From Agarivorans litoreus (GTDB taxonomy: Bacteria; Pseudomonadota; Gammaproteobacteria; Enterobacterales; Celerinatantimonadaceae): 64,000 bases of DNA. A model generated the notes under the pieces. It was not told where the DNA came from, did not search any database, and saw only the letters and a list, made by a program, of their open reading frames with translations. Shown here one piece after another: positions 47,086 through 56,241 of the stretch. Location: NCBI RefSeq assembly GCF_019649015.1, contig NZ_BLPI01000001.1, forward strand, positions 4,025,001 to 4,089,000. Reading direction: 5' to 3'. How positions within the stretch are numbered: the first letter of the stretch is position 1; each line of letters opens with the position of its first letter. A program made the translations under genes and the position numbers.

Positions 47086-47856
47086 ATGAATCAACTATTT
47101 AATTTAGACGGTAAAGTGGCGGTAATCACCGGTGGCACTTCTGGTATTGGTGCAGCAGCAGCCGAGCGTATGGCAAAAGCTGGCGCAACAGTGGTAATCG
47201 CTGGGCGAAAGAATGCTATTGAGTTTGCCGATCGCATTGGCGGTATTTTTGTAAAAACCGATGTGTCAGACGAAAACTCGGTTCGCAACCTGATGGCCGT
47301 AGCCAACGACCTATGCGGAAAAATCGACATTGTAGTCAACTGCGCTGGAGTTAATCGCGGTTACAACACGTTGCTTGAATCTGAAAAAGAAGATTTTGAT
47401 TTCAATTTTAATGTGAACACCATGGGTGTGGTTTATGGCATTAAACACGCCACACAGTATATGACCCAAGGCGGTAGCATAGTGAATGTTGCCTCTGCCG
47501 CGGGTGTACAGGGTGTGCCTTACTTAGCGCCTTATGTAAGCTCTAAATGGGCGGTATTGGGGATTACTAAAACCGCTGCCTTAGAGTTAGGTGAGCAAAA
47601 TATTCGAGTGAATGCCATTTGTCCAACGTCGGTGGATACACCAATGGCACGAGCCGAAGGTGGTGAGCCTCAATTGCGTATGGAGCATAAAGCAGTGCCG
47701 CTTGGTCGCATTGCCGAGCCCGAAGAAGTGGCAGCTATTATTCACTTTCTAGCTGCGCCAGATTGTGCTTTTGTTAATGGACAAACGATTGGTGTAGATG
47801 GCGGCTTTACTGCGGGTATGAGTATTAATGCCTACAATAGCTTAGCTGCGGAGTAG
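47086..47856 (+). CDS. Short-chain dehydrogenase/reductase (SDR)
   Basis: This is a 256-residue classical SDR oxidoreductase. The nucleotide-binding motif is TGGTSGIGAAAAERM near 17-31. Others are VVNCAGVNRG, the catalytic Ser in GGSIVNVASAAG, the YxxxK motif in APYVSSKWAVLGITK, and the C-terminal NGQTIGVDGGF. An Arg in VIAGRKNA just after beta-2 hints at NADPH preference. The substrate is unknown. Given the SSS/GntR context it may act on a keto sugar acid, for example a DEH-reductase-like step, but that is speculation. Confidence 0.9.
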   Translation: MNQLFNLDGKVAVITGGTSGIGAAAAERMAKAGATVVIAGRKNAIEFADRIGGIFVKTDVSDENSVRNLMAVANDLCGKIDIVVNCAGVNRGYNTLLESEKEDFDFNFNVNTMGVVYGIKHATQYMTQGGSIVNVASAAGVQGVPYLAPYVSSKWAVLGITKTAALELGEQNIRVNAICPTSVDTPMARAEGGEPQLRMEHKAVPLGRIAEPEEVAAIIHFLAAPDCAFVNGQTIGVDGGFTAGMSINAYNSLAAE

Positions 47857-47990
47857 TTATTTGGCCAAGCTGCGCTGAGCTAAGACTCTGCCCAGTGATT
47901 CGAGCTATCAAGTTACATAAACCACTAAGTGTTCGGTGAGCAATAATTTCTGCCTTTTATTGCTTTGATTGCTTAGTTTGGCTACTTGCC

Positions 47991-48022
47991 ACCGGTAATA
48001 CAGCGTATTACCGGTTTTTTTG
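47991..48022 (+). terminator. Rho-independent terminator of SDR gene
   Basis: ACCGGTAATAC, AGC, GTATTACCGGT followed by TTTTTT. It lies between the convergent SDR and phosphotransferase genes and may serve both. Confidence 0.88.
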
Positions 48023-48023
48023 T

Positions 48024-48659
48024 TTACGCAGCGGTGTTGCTTGTGCCGCCGTTGTCGGTAAATGTGGCTTTAGCTGCCAGTATTCGAGTGACCGTGGTTA
48101 CGCTGCACAATGCGGCAAAGATAAGTGCCAACGTAGCGAAGTGTTGTGGGAACAAACAAAATAGTACAAAGGTGGCGATAGTTTCTGTTCCTTCCGTTAA
48201 ACCACCTAAATAATACAACGACTTATGCGGATACACTGTATTATCAATGTTGCGCTTAGCGGCCATAATCGCAAAGGTTAAGAAGCTTGAACCGGTGCCC
48301 ATAAAGGTCCAAATAAGTACATTGGCCGCAACGGCATTTTGCTCGGGAGCTGCTAGCGCAAAACCCAACACAATGCCGGAGTAAAAAATAAAATCGCAAA
48401 CAATGTCGAGATAGCCGCCAAAATCACTGCAACCTTGTCGGCGCGCTAATGCACCGTCTAAGCCATCAAAAGTCCGATTGAGCAAAATAAGCGCCAAGGC
48501 AACATGGTATTGCTGAAAAGCGAGAAAAGGGATGGCGCTTAAACCAATAAAAAAACCAATAAGGGTAATTTGATTGGCGCTTAAACCGGCATTATCGAGT
48601 TGTTTAGCACTGTAATCTAATGGCGCTTTTATAATTTTTACGGCGTAACGGTCTAACAT
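48024..48659 (-). CDS. CDP-alcohol phosphatidyltransferase family protein
   Basis: This is a 211-residue multi-pass membrane enzyme of the CDP-alcohol phosphotransferase superfamily, which transfers a phospho-alcohol group in lipid synthesis. The catalytic motif reads FDGLDGALARRQGCSDFGG then YLDIVCDF, near residues 64-90. By my count it has seven residues between AR and the Gly, where the textbook motif has eight. Four to five helices follow. It is not clearly PgsA or PssA, so I assign no substrate. Confidence 0.85.
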   Translation of the reverse strand: MLDRYAVKIIKAPLDYSAKQLDNAGLSANQITLIGFFIGLSAIPFLAFQQYHVALALILLNRTFDGLDGALARRQGCSDFGGYLDIVCDFIFYSGIVLGFALAAPEQNAVAANVLIWTFMGTGSSFLTFAIMAAKRNIDNTVYPHKSLYYLGGLTEGTETIATFVLFCLFPQHFATLALIFAALCSVTTVTRILAAKATFTDNGGTSNTAA

Positions 48660-48695
48660 TGTTGTCCTATTTATTGTTGTTTATCTATCGCATGC

Positions 48696-51600
48696 TTAGC
48701 GAAAGTCTCGCGAGCGTACCGATAAATCGGCGAGTAACCACGAACAGTCTTCAAGCTTCCCTGCAATAATATGTATTACTTCATCGCAGCGTTCTAATCG
48801 TCCGTGAACTTTTAGAAGACGAGAAGAAATAAGAGCTTGGCGCTGCGCTTTAGCCGTTGCTGACCAGACTATCACATTGCTGTTGCCCGTTTCATCTTCT
48901 AAGGTGACGAAGGTGACATCGGCTGAAGAACCTGGCCGTTGCCGACCCACTACTAAACCTGCCACCTTAACTAACTGACCGTGTTTACAGTGATGCAATT
49001 GCGCTTGTGAATAACAATTTTTTAGCGCCTGATGTTCACGCAGTAAATGCAGAGGGTGTCGGCGTAAACTAACCCGAGTTGCGTGGTAGTCTTGGCGAAT
49101 ATCTTCTATTTCGCTAGGTGCAGTTAAGTTTACCGGTGCTTCTTTGGGCATAGCAAATAGTGGTAAGGGGGCCTCGGTACCGCTCATTTTCCAGCGGGTT
49201 TGGTGGCGATGCCCTGCTAAACAGGCAAAAGCGTCGGCAGTGGCTAAAGACTCTAAGCTGGTTTTATCGAGTTGCTGGGTTAATTCACTGAGTTGGCTAA
49301 AACCTTGGCTTGGTCGATTTGCTAATAAACGCGCAAACTTTTTTTTGTTTAGTCCTTTTACTTGCTTTAACCCTAATCGAATTGCGCCCTTAGGATCTTG
49401 GCTGTAGTCGAGACTATGTTCCCAATTGCTTTGGTTAATGTCGATGGGCAGAATTCTCACTCCGTGGCGTTGTATATCTTGAATTAATTGGCTAGGGCTA
49501 TAAAAGCCCATGGGTTGGCTATTAAGCAGTGCACAGCAAAATGCTGCTGGCTCATGGCATTTAAGCCAAGACGAAATGTAAACCAGTAAGGCGAAACTGG
49601 CTGAATGAGATTCGGGGAAGCCGTACTCACCAAAACCTTGAATTTGCGAAAATAAACGCTCAGCAAATGCGACAGGGTAGCCGCGCTGTTGCATGCCGTT
49701 GATGAGTTTATCGCGAAAGTAGGCTAGCTTGCCGTTGCGCTTCCAAGTGGCCATAGCGCGACGCAGTTGGTCTGCTTCGCCGCCACTAAATCCTGCTGCT
49801 ACCATGGCCAACTTAATTACTTGCTCTTGAAAAATTGGCACGCCAAGGGTGCGCGCTAATACGGCTTCTACTGCAGGGCTTGGGTAATCTACCGGCTCTT
49901 CGCCATTACGTCGGCGCAAGTAAGGGTGCACCATGTCGCCTTGAATTGGGCCGGGGCGAACAATCGCCACTTCTATCACTAGATCATAATAGTTGCGTGG
50001 TTTTAGCCGTGGCAACATGCTCATTTGTGCGCGTGATTCAACCTGGAAAATGCCCACACTGTCGCCTTTGCATAGCATGTCGTAAGTGGCGCTATCATCT
50101 TGTGGAATATCGCTAAGGCTAATGGTGCGTTGTTCCCGTTGGCTTAAGCTGGCAAGGCAGCGGCGAATCGCGCTTAACATTCCCAAAGCCAGTACATCTA
50201 CTTTCATTAAATGTAGTGCTTCTAAGTCATCTTTATCCCACTGGATGATAGTGCGATCGGCCATGGCGGCATTTTCTATGGGGACTAAGTCACACAGCTT
50301 GTCTTGGGCAATGACAAAACCACCCACATGTTGTGACAAGTGACGAGGAAAGCCGCGTAATTGTTCCACTAGTTCAGCAAAATTGCGTGCATTAGCTTCT
50401 GGTAATAGGCCAGCTTGAACAATCTTTTGACTGGTTGAGTTACTGCCATCACGCCAATCAATATTGTGGTTAAGGCCATGTAGTATATGCGCAGGAATAG
50501 CTAGGGCTTTACCTATTTCGTTAATTGCACTGCGGGTGCGGTAGGTGACAATACTGGCAGCTAAAGCAGCGCGGTCACGGCCATATTTTTGATAGATGTA
50601 TTGAATGACTTCCTCGCGGCGCTGGTGTTCAAAATCGACATCGATATCTGGTGGCTCATTACGTTCTTTAGAAATAAAGCGCTCAAACAGTAAGCCCACT
50701 TGGTTGGGGTTAACTTCGGTAATACGCAAGCAATAACACACCACTGAGTTGGCGGCAGAGCCTCGCCCTTGGCAGAGAATGTTTTGTTGCCGTGCGTAGG
50801 CCACAATATCGTAAATAGTGAGAAAGTAGTGTTCGTAATTGAGCTCGCTAATTAAGCTTAACTCATGTTCGATTTGCGCTCGTAGTTCAGCAGAAAGCTG
50901 CTCACCAAAACGCTGTTGTATGCCTGTTTCAACCAGTTCTCGCAGGTATTGCTGGGCGCTATAACCTGCCGGTACATTGTCTTTAGGGTATTGATAGCGA
51001 ATTTCATTAAGACTAAAACAACATTGCGTAGCAAGTTGAGTGCTAAGGGCTAATTCTTCACTAGAGTAGCGCTGTTGCAAATGAGGCCACTGTAATAGGC
51101 GACGTTCGGCATTACTGCTTAATAAAAAACCCGCTTGCTGCACAGTGCTGTGTTGGCGAATGGCATCAAGAATGTCGGCTAAGCGCTTTCTATTAGCCAA
51201 GTGCATGCGTGGATTAATGGATGCAAGGCAGGGCATTGCGTGTTGCTTGGCTAATTGCCGATAACTGTTTAGCACTTTAGTGGGTTGAGATAAGTCGTTA
51301 TGCAACAGCAAATAGAGGCTTTGAGATAATTGTTGCTGCAGCTGCTTAAGGTGTATTGCTTGTAGCGCAGGAGTGGCTTTAACCAAGAGTAAGCATTGGT
51401 TAAGTCGTTGATCAAATTGCTGTAGTGTGACTTGATAACTGCCTTTTTTACTGTGCTTTCTTGCTTGGGTAATAAAGCGACAAAGTTGCTGATAACCTTT
51501 AAGGTTTTTAGCCAGAACCACCAATTGGCATTGTTCATCGGTGGTAAATTGGCTACCCACAATAAGTTTAATGGCTAATGGTTCGGCGGCTTGATGAGCT

Positions 51601-51755
51601 CGAACAACTCCACTTAATGAGCATTCATCAGTAATCGCAATGGCTTGATAGCCGTAACGCTGGGCTTGCTCTACCATTTCTTCTGGGTGTGAAGCGCCGT
51701 ATAAAAAACTAAAGTTACTCTGGGCATTAAGCTCGGCAAAAAGCGTGTTATTCAT
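48696..51755 (-). CDS. dnaE2: Error-prone DNA polymerase DnaE2 (ImuC)
   Basis: This is a C-family polymerase of 1019 residues used in SOS mutagenesis. I start at ATG 51755, which overlaps the imuB stop as TAATG; a longer frame to 51806 adds unrelated residues. It has an N-terminal PHP domain (FAELNAQSNFSFLYGASHPE) and the palm catalytic Asp motif PPDIDVDFEHQRREEVIQYI. A fingers/thumb region (FQVESRAQMSMLPRLKPRNY) and a C-terminal OB fold (GLVVGRQRPGSSADVTFVTL) follow. It is shorter than replicative DnaE because it lacks the tau- and clamp-binding tail, as is usual for DnaE2. Confidence 0.94.
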   Translation of the reverse strand: MNNTLFAELNAQSNFSFLYGASHPEEMVEQAQRYGYQAIAITDECSLSGVVRAHQAAEPLAIKLIVGSQFTTDEQCQLVVLAKNLKGYQQLCRFITQARKHSKKGSYQVTLQQFDQRLNQCLLLVKATPALQAIHLKQLQQQLSQSLYLLLHNDLSQPTKVLNSYRQLAKQHAMPCLASINPRMHLANRKRLADILDAIRQHSTVQQAGFLLSSNAERRLLQWPHLQQRYSSEELALSTQLATQCCFSLNEIRYQYPKDNVPAGYSAQQYLRELVETGIQQRFGEQLSAELRAQIEHELSLISELNYEHYFLTIYDIVAYARQQNILCQGRGSAANSVVCYCLRITEVNPNQVGLLFERFISKERNEPPDIDVDFEHQRREEVIQYIYQKYGRDRAALAASIVTYRTRSAINEIGKALAIPAHILHGLNHNIDWRDGSNSTSQKIVQAGLLPEANARNFAELVEQLRGFPRHLSQHVGGFVIAQDKLCDLVPIENAAMADRTIIQWDKDDLEALHLMKVDVLALGMLSAIRRCLASLSQREQRTISLSDIPQDDSATYDMLCKGDSVGIFQVESRAQMSMLPRLKPRNYYDLVIEVAIVRPGPIQGDMVHPYLRRRNGEEPVDYPSPAVEAVLARTLGVPIFQEQVIKLAMVAAGFSGGEADQLRRAMATWKRNGKLAYFRDKLINGMQQRGYPVAFAERLFSQIQGFGEYGFPESHSASFALLVYISSWLKCHEPAAFCCALLNSQPMGFYSPSQLIQDIQRHGVRILPIDINQSNWEHSLDYSQDPKGAIRLGLKQVKGLNKKKFARLLANRPSQGFSQLSELTQQLDKTSLESLATADAFACLAGHRHQTRWKMSGTEAPLPLFAMPKEAPVNLTAPSEIEDIRQDYHATRVSLRRHPLHLLREHQALKNCYSQAQLHHCKHGQLVKVAGLVVGRQRPGSSADVTFVTLEDETGNSNVIVWSATAKAQRQALISSRLLKVHGRLERCDEVIHIIAGKLEDCSWLLADLSVRSRDFR

Positions 51756-53137
51756 TAGGCAAACCAGCCGTGCAGGTACCACTGTTGTTTTTCTCGGCAT
51801 ACCCAAGCCAGGCCTTGATTGGGACTTTGTGCTATGTAGTAATCTCGGTTAATGCTTTGTTCATCCCACCACCCGCTAGCGATGCGTTCGGGCTCAGAGA
51901 GTAGGGCGTAATGTTCAATATTGATGGGTTTTAGCTGTGGCAGTAGCCAGCAGGGGCGAGCAAACTGTGTAGGGTAATTAAGCGTCTCATGCTGAGACAA
52001 AGGCTGGTATTGGCTGGCATACTCGGGGCGAAAATCTGCTTGGCAGCCTAAGCGGCTAATTGCTTGCTCGCCCAAACGCACACTTAATTGGTCAAACAGC
52101 AAGCTATCACTCGTGGATTGCTGCTGTTCAAACAAACCGGTGATTTGGTGGCCAAGAGGATAAAGGGCTTGGCAATCTAGGCTAAATTCAATCACCGCAG
52201 CTGCTAGGCGAGTTGATTCCAACTTTAAACGAAATAGTGCTAGCCAATCTTGGCTGGTTTGTAATAAACGAGCACTTTTTAAGATGATTTGTTCGCTGGG
52301 TTTATCTCTAAAATTTAAACGCAGTACCAATATATTGCTGCAAAGCTGGTGTTGTCTTAACCACTGCTGAAAATGTTGGCAAGCCTGTTTTAGTGAAAAC
52401 ATTAAACCTTGAATCGTGTGGGTTTCGGCTAACAAAGGAAAACGTTGCTGGTAATGGGCTTGTGCTGTGATGAAGCGCAGTGGAGTCGTTAATCGCCCAT
52501 TAGCTTGATCGAGTAACGCTAGGCTATCTTCGCCTAAACGTTTACGCAGCTCTGGCCGAGGTAAACCATAAAGCTGTTTAATGGTATATAAGCCCATTGC
52601 TTGTAAAGCCGTGACTTGGTGAGAGGGTAAGTCGCTAAAGTTCAGTGGTAAATCGGCTAGCTGGGTAATTCCCGATCCTGCTTGCTTGATATTTTGTGAG
52701 CGAGCTAACCAGCGGGCAGCTATCGCGCTATGGGCATGGGCAATACGAAAGCTAAGCTGTTGTTGCTGGTAGTGTTGTACCAACTTAGACACATGCTGCT
52801 CTGGCTTAGGGTAAATATTACGCATACCGACACCGCTAATATACAGCCCGTTATCTGGATGTACTGCAACTTGCGCTGAGTAGTGCAAAGCTTGCTGGGC
52901 TAAGGCGTCAAAGTAGGCATCACAAGATAAATCACTTTGTTGATATAAACAGAGCTGTGGTGCTAATTGGTAAGCGGTATTAAGCGAGCAACCTAAATAA
53001 ACCCCTAAGTGATGTGCTACTTGGTTAAGTTGAATGATTTGCTTGTTGTGATGTATTGCCAAGGCTTGTTGGCTGGGGTGCTCGCGTTGTAGTAGGTCCA
53101 ACGCGAGCTGGGGAAAATCAAGGTAAATCCAATACAT
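51755..53137 (-). CDS. imuB: ImuB, Y-family-like mutagenesis protein
   Basis: This is a 460-residue Y-family polymerase homologue that lacks the catalytic acidic residues (YLDFPQLALDLLQ stands where active enzymes have DxD). In characterised systems it is a bridging factor between DnaE2, ImuA and the beta clamp. The HhH-like segment QVTALQAMGLYTIKQLYGLP is visible. A QITGLF hexapeptide beginning near Gln331 is a possible clamp-binding site. It is transcribed between imuA and dnaE2, coupled to dnaE2. Confidence 0.9.
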   Translation of the reverse strand: MYWIYLDFPQLALDLLQREHPSQQALAIHHNKQIIQLNQVAHHLGVYLGCSLNTAYQLAPQLCLYQQSDLSCDAYFDALAQQALHYSAQVAVHPDNGLYISGVGMRNIYPKPEQHVSKLVQHYQQQQLSFRIAHAHSAIAARWLARSQNIKQAGSGITQLADLPLNFSDLPSHQVTALQAMGLYTIKQLYGLPRPELRKRLGEDSLALLDQANGRLTTPLRFITAQAHYQQRFPLLAETHTIQGLMFSLKQACQHFQQWLRQHQLCSNILVLRLNFRDKPSEQIILKSARLLQTSQDWLALFRLKLESTRLAAAVIEFSLDCQALYPLGHQITGLFEQQQSTSDSLLFDQLSVRLGEQAISRLGCQADFRPEYASQYQPLSQHETLNYPTQFARPCWLLPQLKPINIEHYALLSEPERIASGWWDEQSINRDYYIAQSPNQGLAWVCREKQQWYLHGWFA

Positions 53138-53164
53138 GTTGCACTTGCATAAAAGGCATCGGCA

Positions 53165-53803
53165 TTAATTAAGTCGTGGAATGTGTTGCTCATAGAGCGG
53201 GGCGCCGCCACGACGTTTTAGCAGATGGTAGTTAATGTGTTCTGGTGACTTGCTAGGGTGCAAGGCCATTCTTACGCTGGCGCTAGAGCTTTGCTGTTGT
53301 TGCTGTAGCGGTCTAAATAAATAACTTAAGCAATCTCCTTGTTCTGCTGCTAACTGCAAGCGGCGGCTGGCTTTTAAATCTAAGCCGTCTAACCAGCCTA
53401 ATACTGCGCTACAAGAGCCACTTTTTAATGCTTGCTCAATGGTCCACAGGGTATCGCTACACTGCTCAGATCGAATAACAATGACTTTACTAATATCTAC
53501 GCCATGCTGCTGTAGTGCAGGGGCATTAGGCATAAATGGTGGTGCAACCCAAATAATCCAGCGCGATTGTTGACTAAGCTTAGCTAGAGCAGGAAGCAAT
53601 AATTGTAACTCGCCAATGCCATGTTTTTCGTACAGCACTTCGGTGATGCCGCCTTGTGGCCAACCATGGTTAGGTAGTTGTTGGTCGAGTTGTGCAAAGC
53701 CACTTGAATGAACGTTAAGATGACTGTGTTGCCATTGGCTGCCTTGCCATACCTTGTTGCTTTGTAGCAGTTGTTCAATTTGTTGTGCCATTGTTCGCTC
53801 CAT
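53165..53803 (-). CDS. imuA: ImuA, RecA/SulA-like mutagenesis protein
   Basis: This is a 212-residue RecA-fold protein, the first gene of the imuA-imuB-dnaE2 cassette. Landmarks are the N-terminal VWQGSQWQHSHLNVHSSGFA, LDQQLPNHGWPQGGITEVLY and GIGELQLLLPALAKLSQQSR. It has no complete Walker A. The start could be the first Met (53803) or the second, four codons later (53791); the latter matches the family N-terminus better. Two LexA-like boxes lie upstream. It interacts with RecA and ImuB in studied homologues. Confidence 0.88.
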   Translation of the reverse strand: MERTMAQQIEQLLQSNKVWQGSQWQHSHLNVHSSGFAQLDQQLPNHGWPQGGITEVLYEKHGIGELQLLLPALAKLSQQSRWIIWVAPPFMPNAPALQQHGVDISKVIVIRSEQCSDTLWTIEQALKSGSCSAVLGWLDGLDLKASRRLQLAAEQGDCLSYLFRPLQQQQQSSSASVRMALHPSKSPEHINYHLLKRRGGAPLYEQHIPRLN

Positions 53804-53828
53804 GCTCTAAGTCAATGTCGAAGTTTAA

Positions 53829-53859
53829 CTGTGTTTTTGTACAGTGTATGGATATACAG
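53829..53859 (-). promoter_or_regulatory. Two abutting SOS (LexA) boxes upstream of imuA
   Basis: CTGTGTTTTTGTACAG at 53829-53844 is an exact CTGT-N8-ACAG SOS core. Sharing its last base, 53844-53859 reads (minus strand) CTGTATATCCATACAC, one base from the same core, with a flanking TA that extends it toward the E. coli consensus. They lie 26-56 bp before the imuA start, where they would block the promoter. Confidence 0.82.
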
Positions 53860-54012
53860 TATTCTTTGTTTGGAGATTTTGCAAATGTTTTTTTTGCTTT
53901 ATATGTATGACAATTAAACTGATGTGCTAGTAATTTTTCGTAAATACTTGCAAAATAACATTGAAGGCTGAAAAGGTTTTCATAGGAAGCGTGCTAATAA
54001 ATAGGGATTAAA

Positions 54013-55023
54013 ATGATAACTCTTGGTGAATACATAATAGAAAAACAACACCAGTTTCCCGATGCCACAGGGGAGCTTACTCAGCTATTAGGGGCTATTC
54101 GTTTAGCCGCTAAAGTAGTTAACCGTGAGATCAACAAAGCAGGGTTAGTTGATATTATCGGCGCTACTGGCGTAGAAAATGTGCAAGGAGAAGTGCAACA
54201 AAAATTAGATTTATATGCGAATGAGAAATTTAAAGCTGCGCTTGAGGCGCGTGGTGAGGTATGTGGCGTAGCCTCTGAAGAAGAAGATGAGTTTGTTAGT
54301 TTTGACAGTGCTCGTTCTATCGACAGTAAATACGTTGTGCTAATGGATCCTTTAGATGGTTCCTCAAATATTGACGTAAATGTGTCGGTTGGGACTATTT
54401 TCTCAATTTATAAGCGTATCAGCCCTTGTGGTGCGCCAGCAGTATTAGAGGACTTTTTGCAACCGGGTCATCGCCAAGTCGCTGCAGGATATGTGGTATA
54501 TGGTTCGTCGACGATGTTGGTGTATACCACAGGTCATGGAGTTCATGGTTTTACCTGTGATCCATCGTTAGGGGTGTTTTACCTTTCTCATGAGAATATG
54601 ACCATTCCTGATGACGGGGTAATTTACTCAATCAATGAAGGTAATTACCTTAAGTTTCCAACTGGGGTTAAGAAGTACTTAAAGTACTGCCAAGAAATTG
54701 AACCAGAAACCAATCGACCTTATACCTCGCGTTACATTGGATCTTTGGTGTCTGATTTTCACCGCAACTTGCTAAAAGGCGGAATTTACATCTACCCCTC
54801 AACGGCCTCTGCACCTAAAGGGAAGTTACGTTTATTGTATGAATGTAATCCGATGGCCTTTTTGATTGAGCAAGCAGGGGGCAAGGCCAGCGATGGCTTT
54901 ACTCGTATTATGGATATTGAACCAGAAGAGCTGCATCAGCGGGTTCCCTTCTTCTGTGGCAGTAAACATATGGTTGAAACCGTTGAAGAGATGATGCGAG
55001 AGTATTCATCTGAAGAACAGTAA
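54013..55023 (+). CDS. fbp: Fructose-1,6-bisphosphatase class I
   Basis: This 336-residue gluconeogenic enzyme hydrolyses fructose 1,6-bisphosphate. Metal-binding motifs are [10 protein letters not shown] near 85-94 and [12 protein letters not shown] near 110-121. The substrate region [20 protein letters not shown] near 277-296 completes the active site. The length and N-terminus ([20 protein letters not shown]) are as in E. coli Fbp. Its end is 2 bp from the convergent DUF1853 gene. Confidence 0.97.
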   Translation: MITLGEYIIEKQHQFPDATGELTQLLGAIRLAAKVVNREINKAGLVDIIGATGVENVQGEVQQKLDLYANEKFKAALEARGEVCGVASEEEDEFVSFDSARSIDSKYVVLMDPLDGSSNIDVNVSVGTIFSIYKRISPCGAPAVLEDFLQPGHRQVAAGYVVYGSSTMLVYTTGHGVHGFTCDPSLGVFYLSHENMTIPDDGVIYSINEGNYLKFPTGVKKYLKYCQEIEPETNRPYTSRYIGSLVSDFHRNLLKGGIYIYPSTASAPKGKLRLLYECNPMAFLIEQAGGKASDGFTRIMDIEPEELHQRVPFFCGSKHMVETVEEMMREYSSEEQ

Positions 55024-55025
55024 AA

Positions 55026-55835
55026 CTAGCTCTTAATATTGTTTGCCCTGGTGAGCCAATCATCAGGGCAGACAAAGATACGCTTTTCCTGCTGCTTAGC
55101 TTGCTCTGGTAAGTAGAGTTGTACAGGACCTCGTGAAACATCTACTACATTACCAGCTTTGCTTAGTGGATAAGCGCCAGGGCTAAGCCATTGCTGCTTA
55201 GCCAATACACACCACCCCTGAGCTTGCATTGTTTGCCATTGAGTTAGGCTATACCAATGCAAATTTTGTGGAGTGGGGTGGCTATCATTGCCTAATCTAA
55301 ACAAATACCCGGGCAACACAATGCGCTGTTTAAAAGAGTAGTTAGCATATTTTTGGGCTAATGCTTGGATCTGTGGGTGTTTACCTAAAGGGATTTGCTT
55401 GAGCAGTAATTTGCTGAGTTTATTGCTCAGTCTGTCTTGTTGATTAGGCCCCAAGTAATCAGAAGCGCAAGGTGAAGCATTGCGTGCTAGGTAAAACTTC
55501 ACAGCTAGCTCCCAGTGCTCTATTTGTTGCTGCTGATGGTTTACCAGCAAAAAGTCGATAGCGCCTTGGGTGCGCCCATGGTGTTGCACAGCGACATTAT
55601 CGGCGAGTAATTGCCATTCTGGGTGTGCTTCAATTAAGCCCCGCCACAATTGCTCAAAATATAAACCTAAGCGAGAGTTAGCCTGTGGCTCAACTATATG
55701 GGCTAAATGCTCCTTAAGCGCCCATTGCCACTGTTGTTGCCAGGTAGAGTCAACCATAAAAGGCAGGGCATGAGGCAGCAAAGCAGGCGCGTTTAAACAC
55801 CAGTGCAGATCATTTTCCCATGTTTTTTTATTCAC
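55026..55835 (-). CDS. DUF1853 family protein
   Basis: This is a 269-residue protein of the DUF1853 family, with no known function. The fold shows PD-(D/E)XK-like features: GAIDFLLVNHQQQQIEHWEL AVKFYL has the Asp ... Glu-x-Lys spacing expected of that nuclease superfamily (near residues 92-115). That is my own reading and not an established assignment. The N-terminal DLHWCLNAPALL and Trp/Gln-rich composition are typical of the family. It is convergent with fbp. Confidence 0.85.
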   Translation of the reverse strand: MNKKTWENDLHWCLNAPALLPHALPFMVDSTWQQQWQWALKEHLAHIVEPQANSRLGLYFEQLWRGLIEAHPEWQLLADNVAVQHHGRTQGAIDFLLVNHQQQQIEHWELAVKFYLARNASPCASDYLGPNQQDRLSNKLSKLLLKQIPLGKHPQIQALAQKYANYSFKQRIVLPGYLFRLGNDSHPTPQNLHWYSLTQWQTMQAQGWCVLAKQQWLSPGAYPLSKAGNVVDVSRGPVQLYLPEQAKQQEKRIFVCPDDWLTRANNIKS

Positions 55836-55971
55836 AAATGTTGCTCTTTTGTTATTAATTTACACTTGTTTAAAGATTTTGCTTTTTATTTCGACTGTTT
55901 CACTGGTTTTTGTAGTTTTATTACCAAATATTAGCTACTATTTGGTGGTCTAACCAGTTGAGGTGTTCGAA

Positions 55972-56175
55972 ATGAGTAAGCAATTTTCTACCAGCATTAT
56001 CATCGTTCGTCGTATCGCACTATTTTTAGTGGGTTTGGTTTCTTTCCCTTTTGTTGCCCTTGCCGGCCTAAGAGCGCCTTTCTATAGCGCATTGCACCGC
56101 CAGTGGATTAAGCGCAATGATCGTCCAAGTTGGATGCAGCAAGCTGACAAAATTAACCAGTTTGTTTTGTTCTAA
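55972..56175 (+). CDS. Small membrane-associated hypothetical protein
   Basis: This is a 67-residue protein with one hydrophobic helix (residues about 15-35, IALFLVGLVSFPFVALAGL) and a basic, Trp-containing C-terminal tail (HRQWIKRNDRPSWMQQADK). I take ATG 55972, preceded by GAGGTGTTCGAA, rather than the ATG three codons earlier. I do not recognise the family. It stands 66 bp upstream of the Nif3-like gene. Confidence 0.7.
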   Translation: MSKQFSTSIIIVRRIALFLVGLVSFPFVALAGLRAPFYSALHRQWIKRNDRPSWMQQADKINQFVLF

Positions 56176-56241
56176 TCTATAAGGCTTGTTTAAAGCTGGG
56201 TCTGCTACTTACAATGTGCCAAACCATTGTGAGTTAATGTA

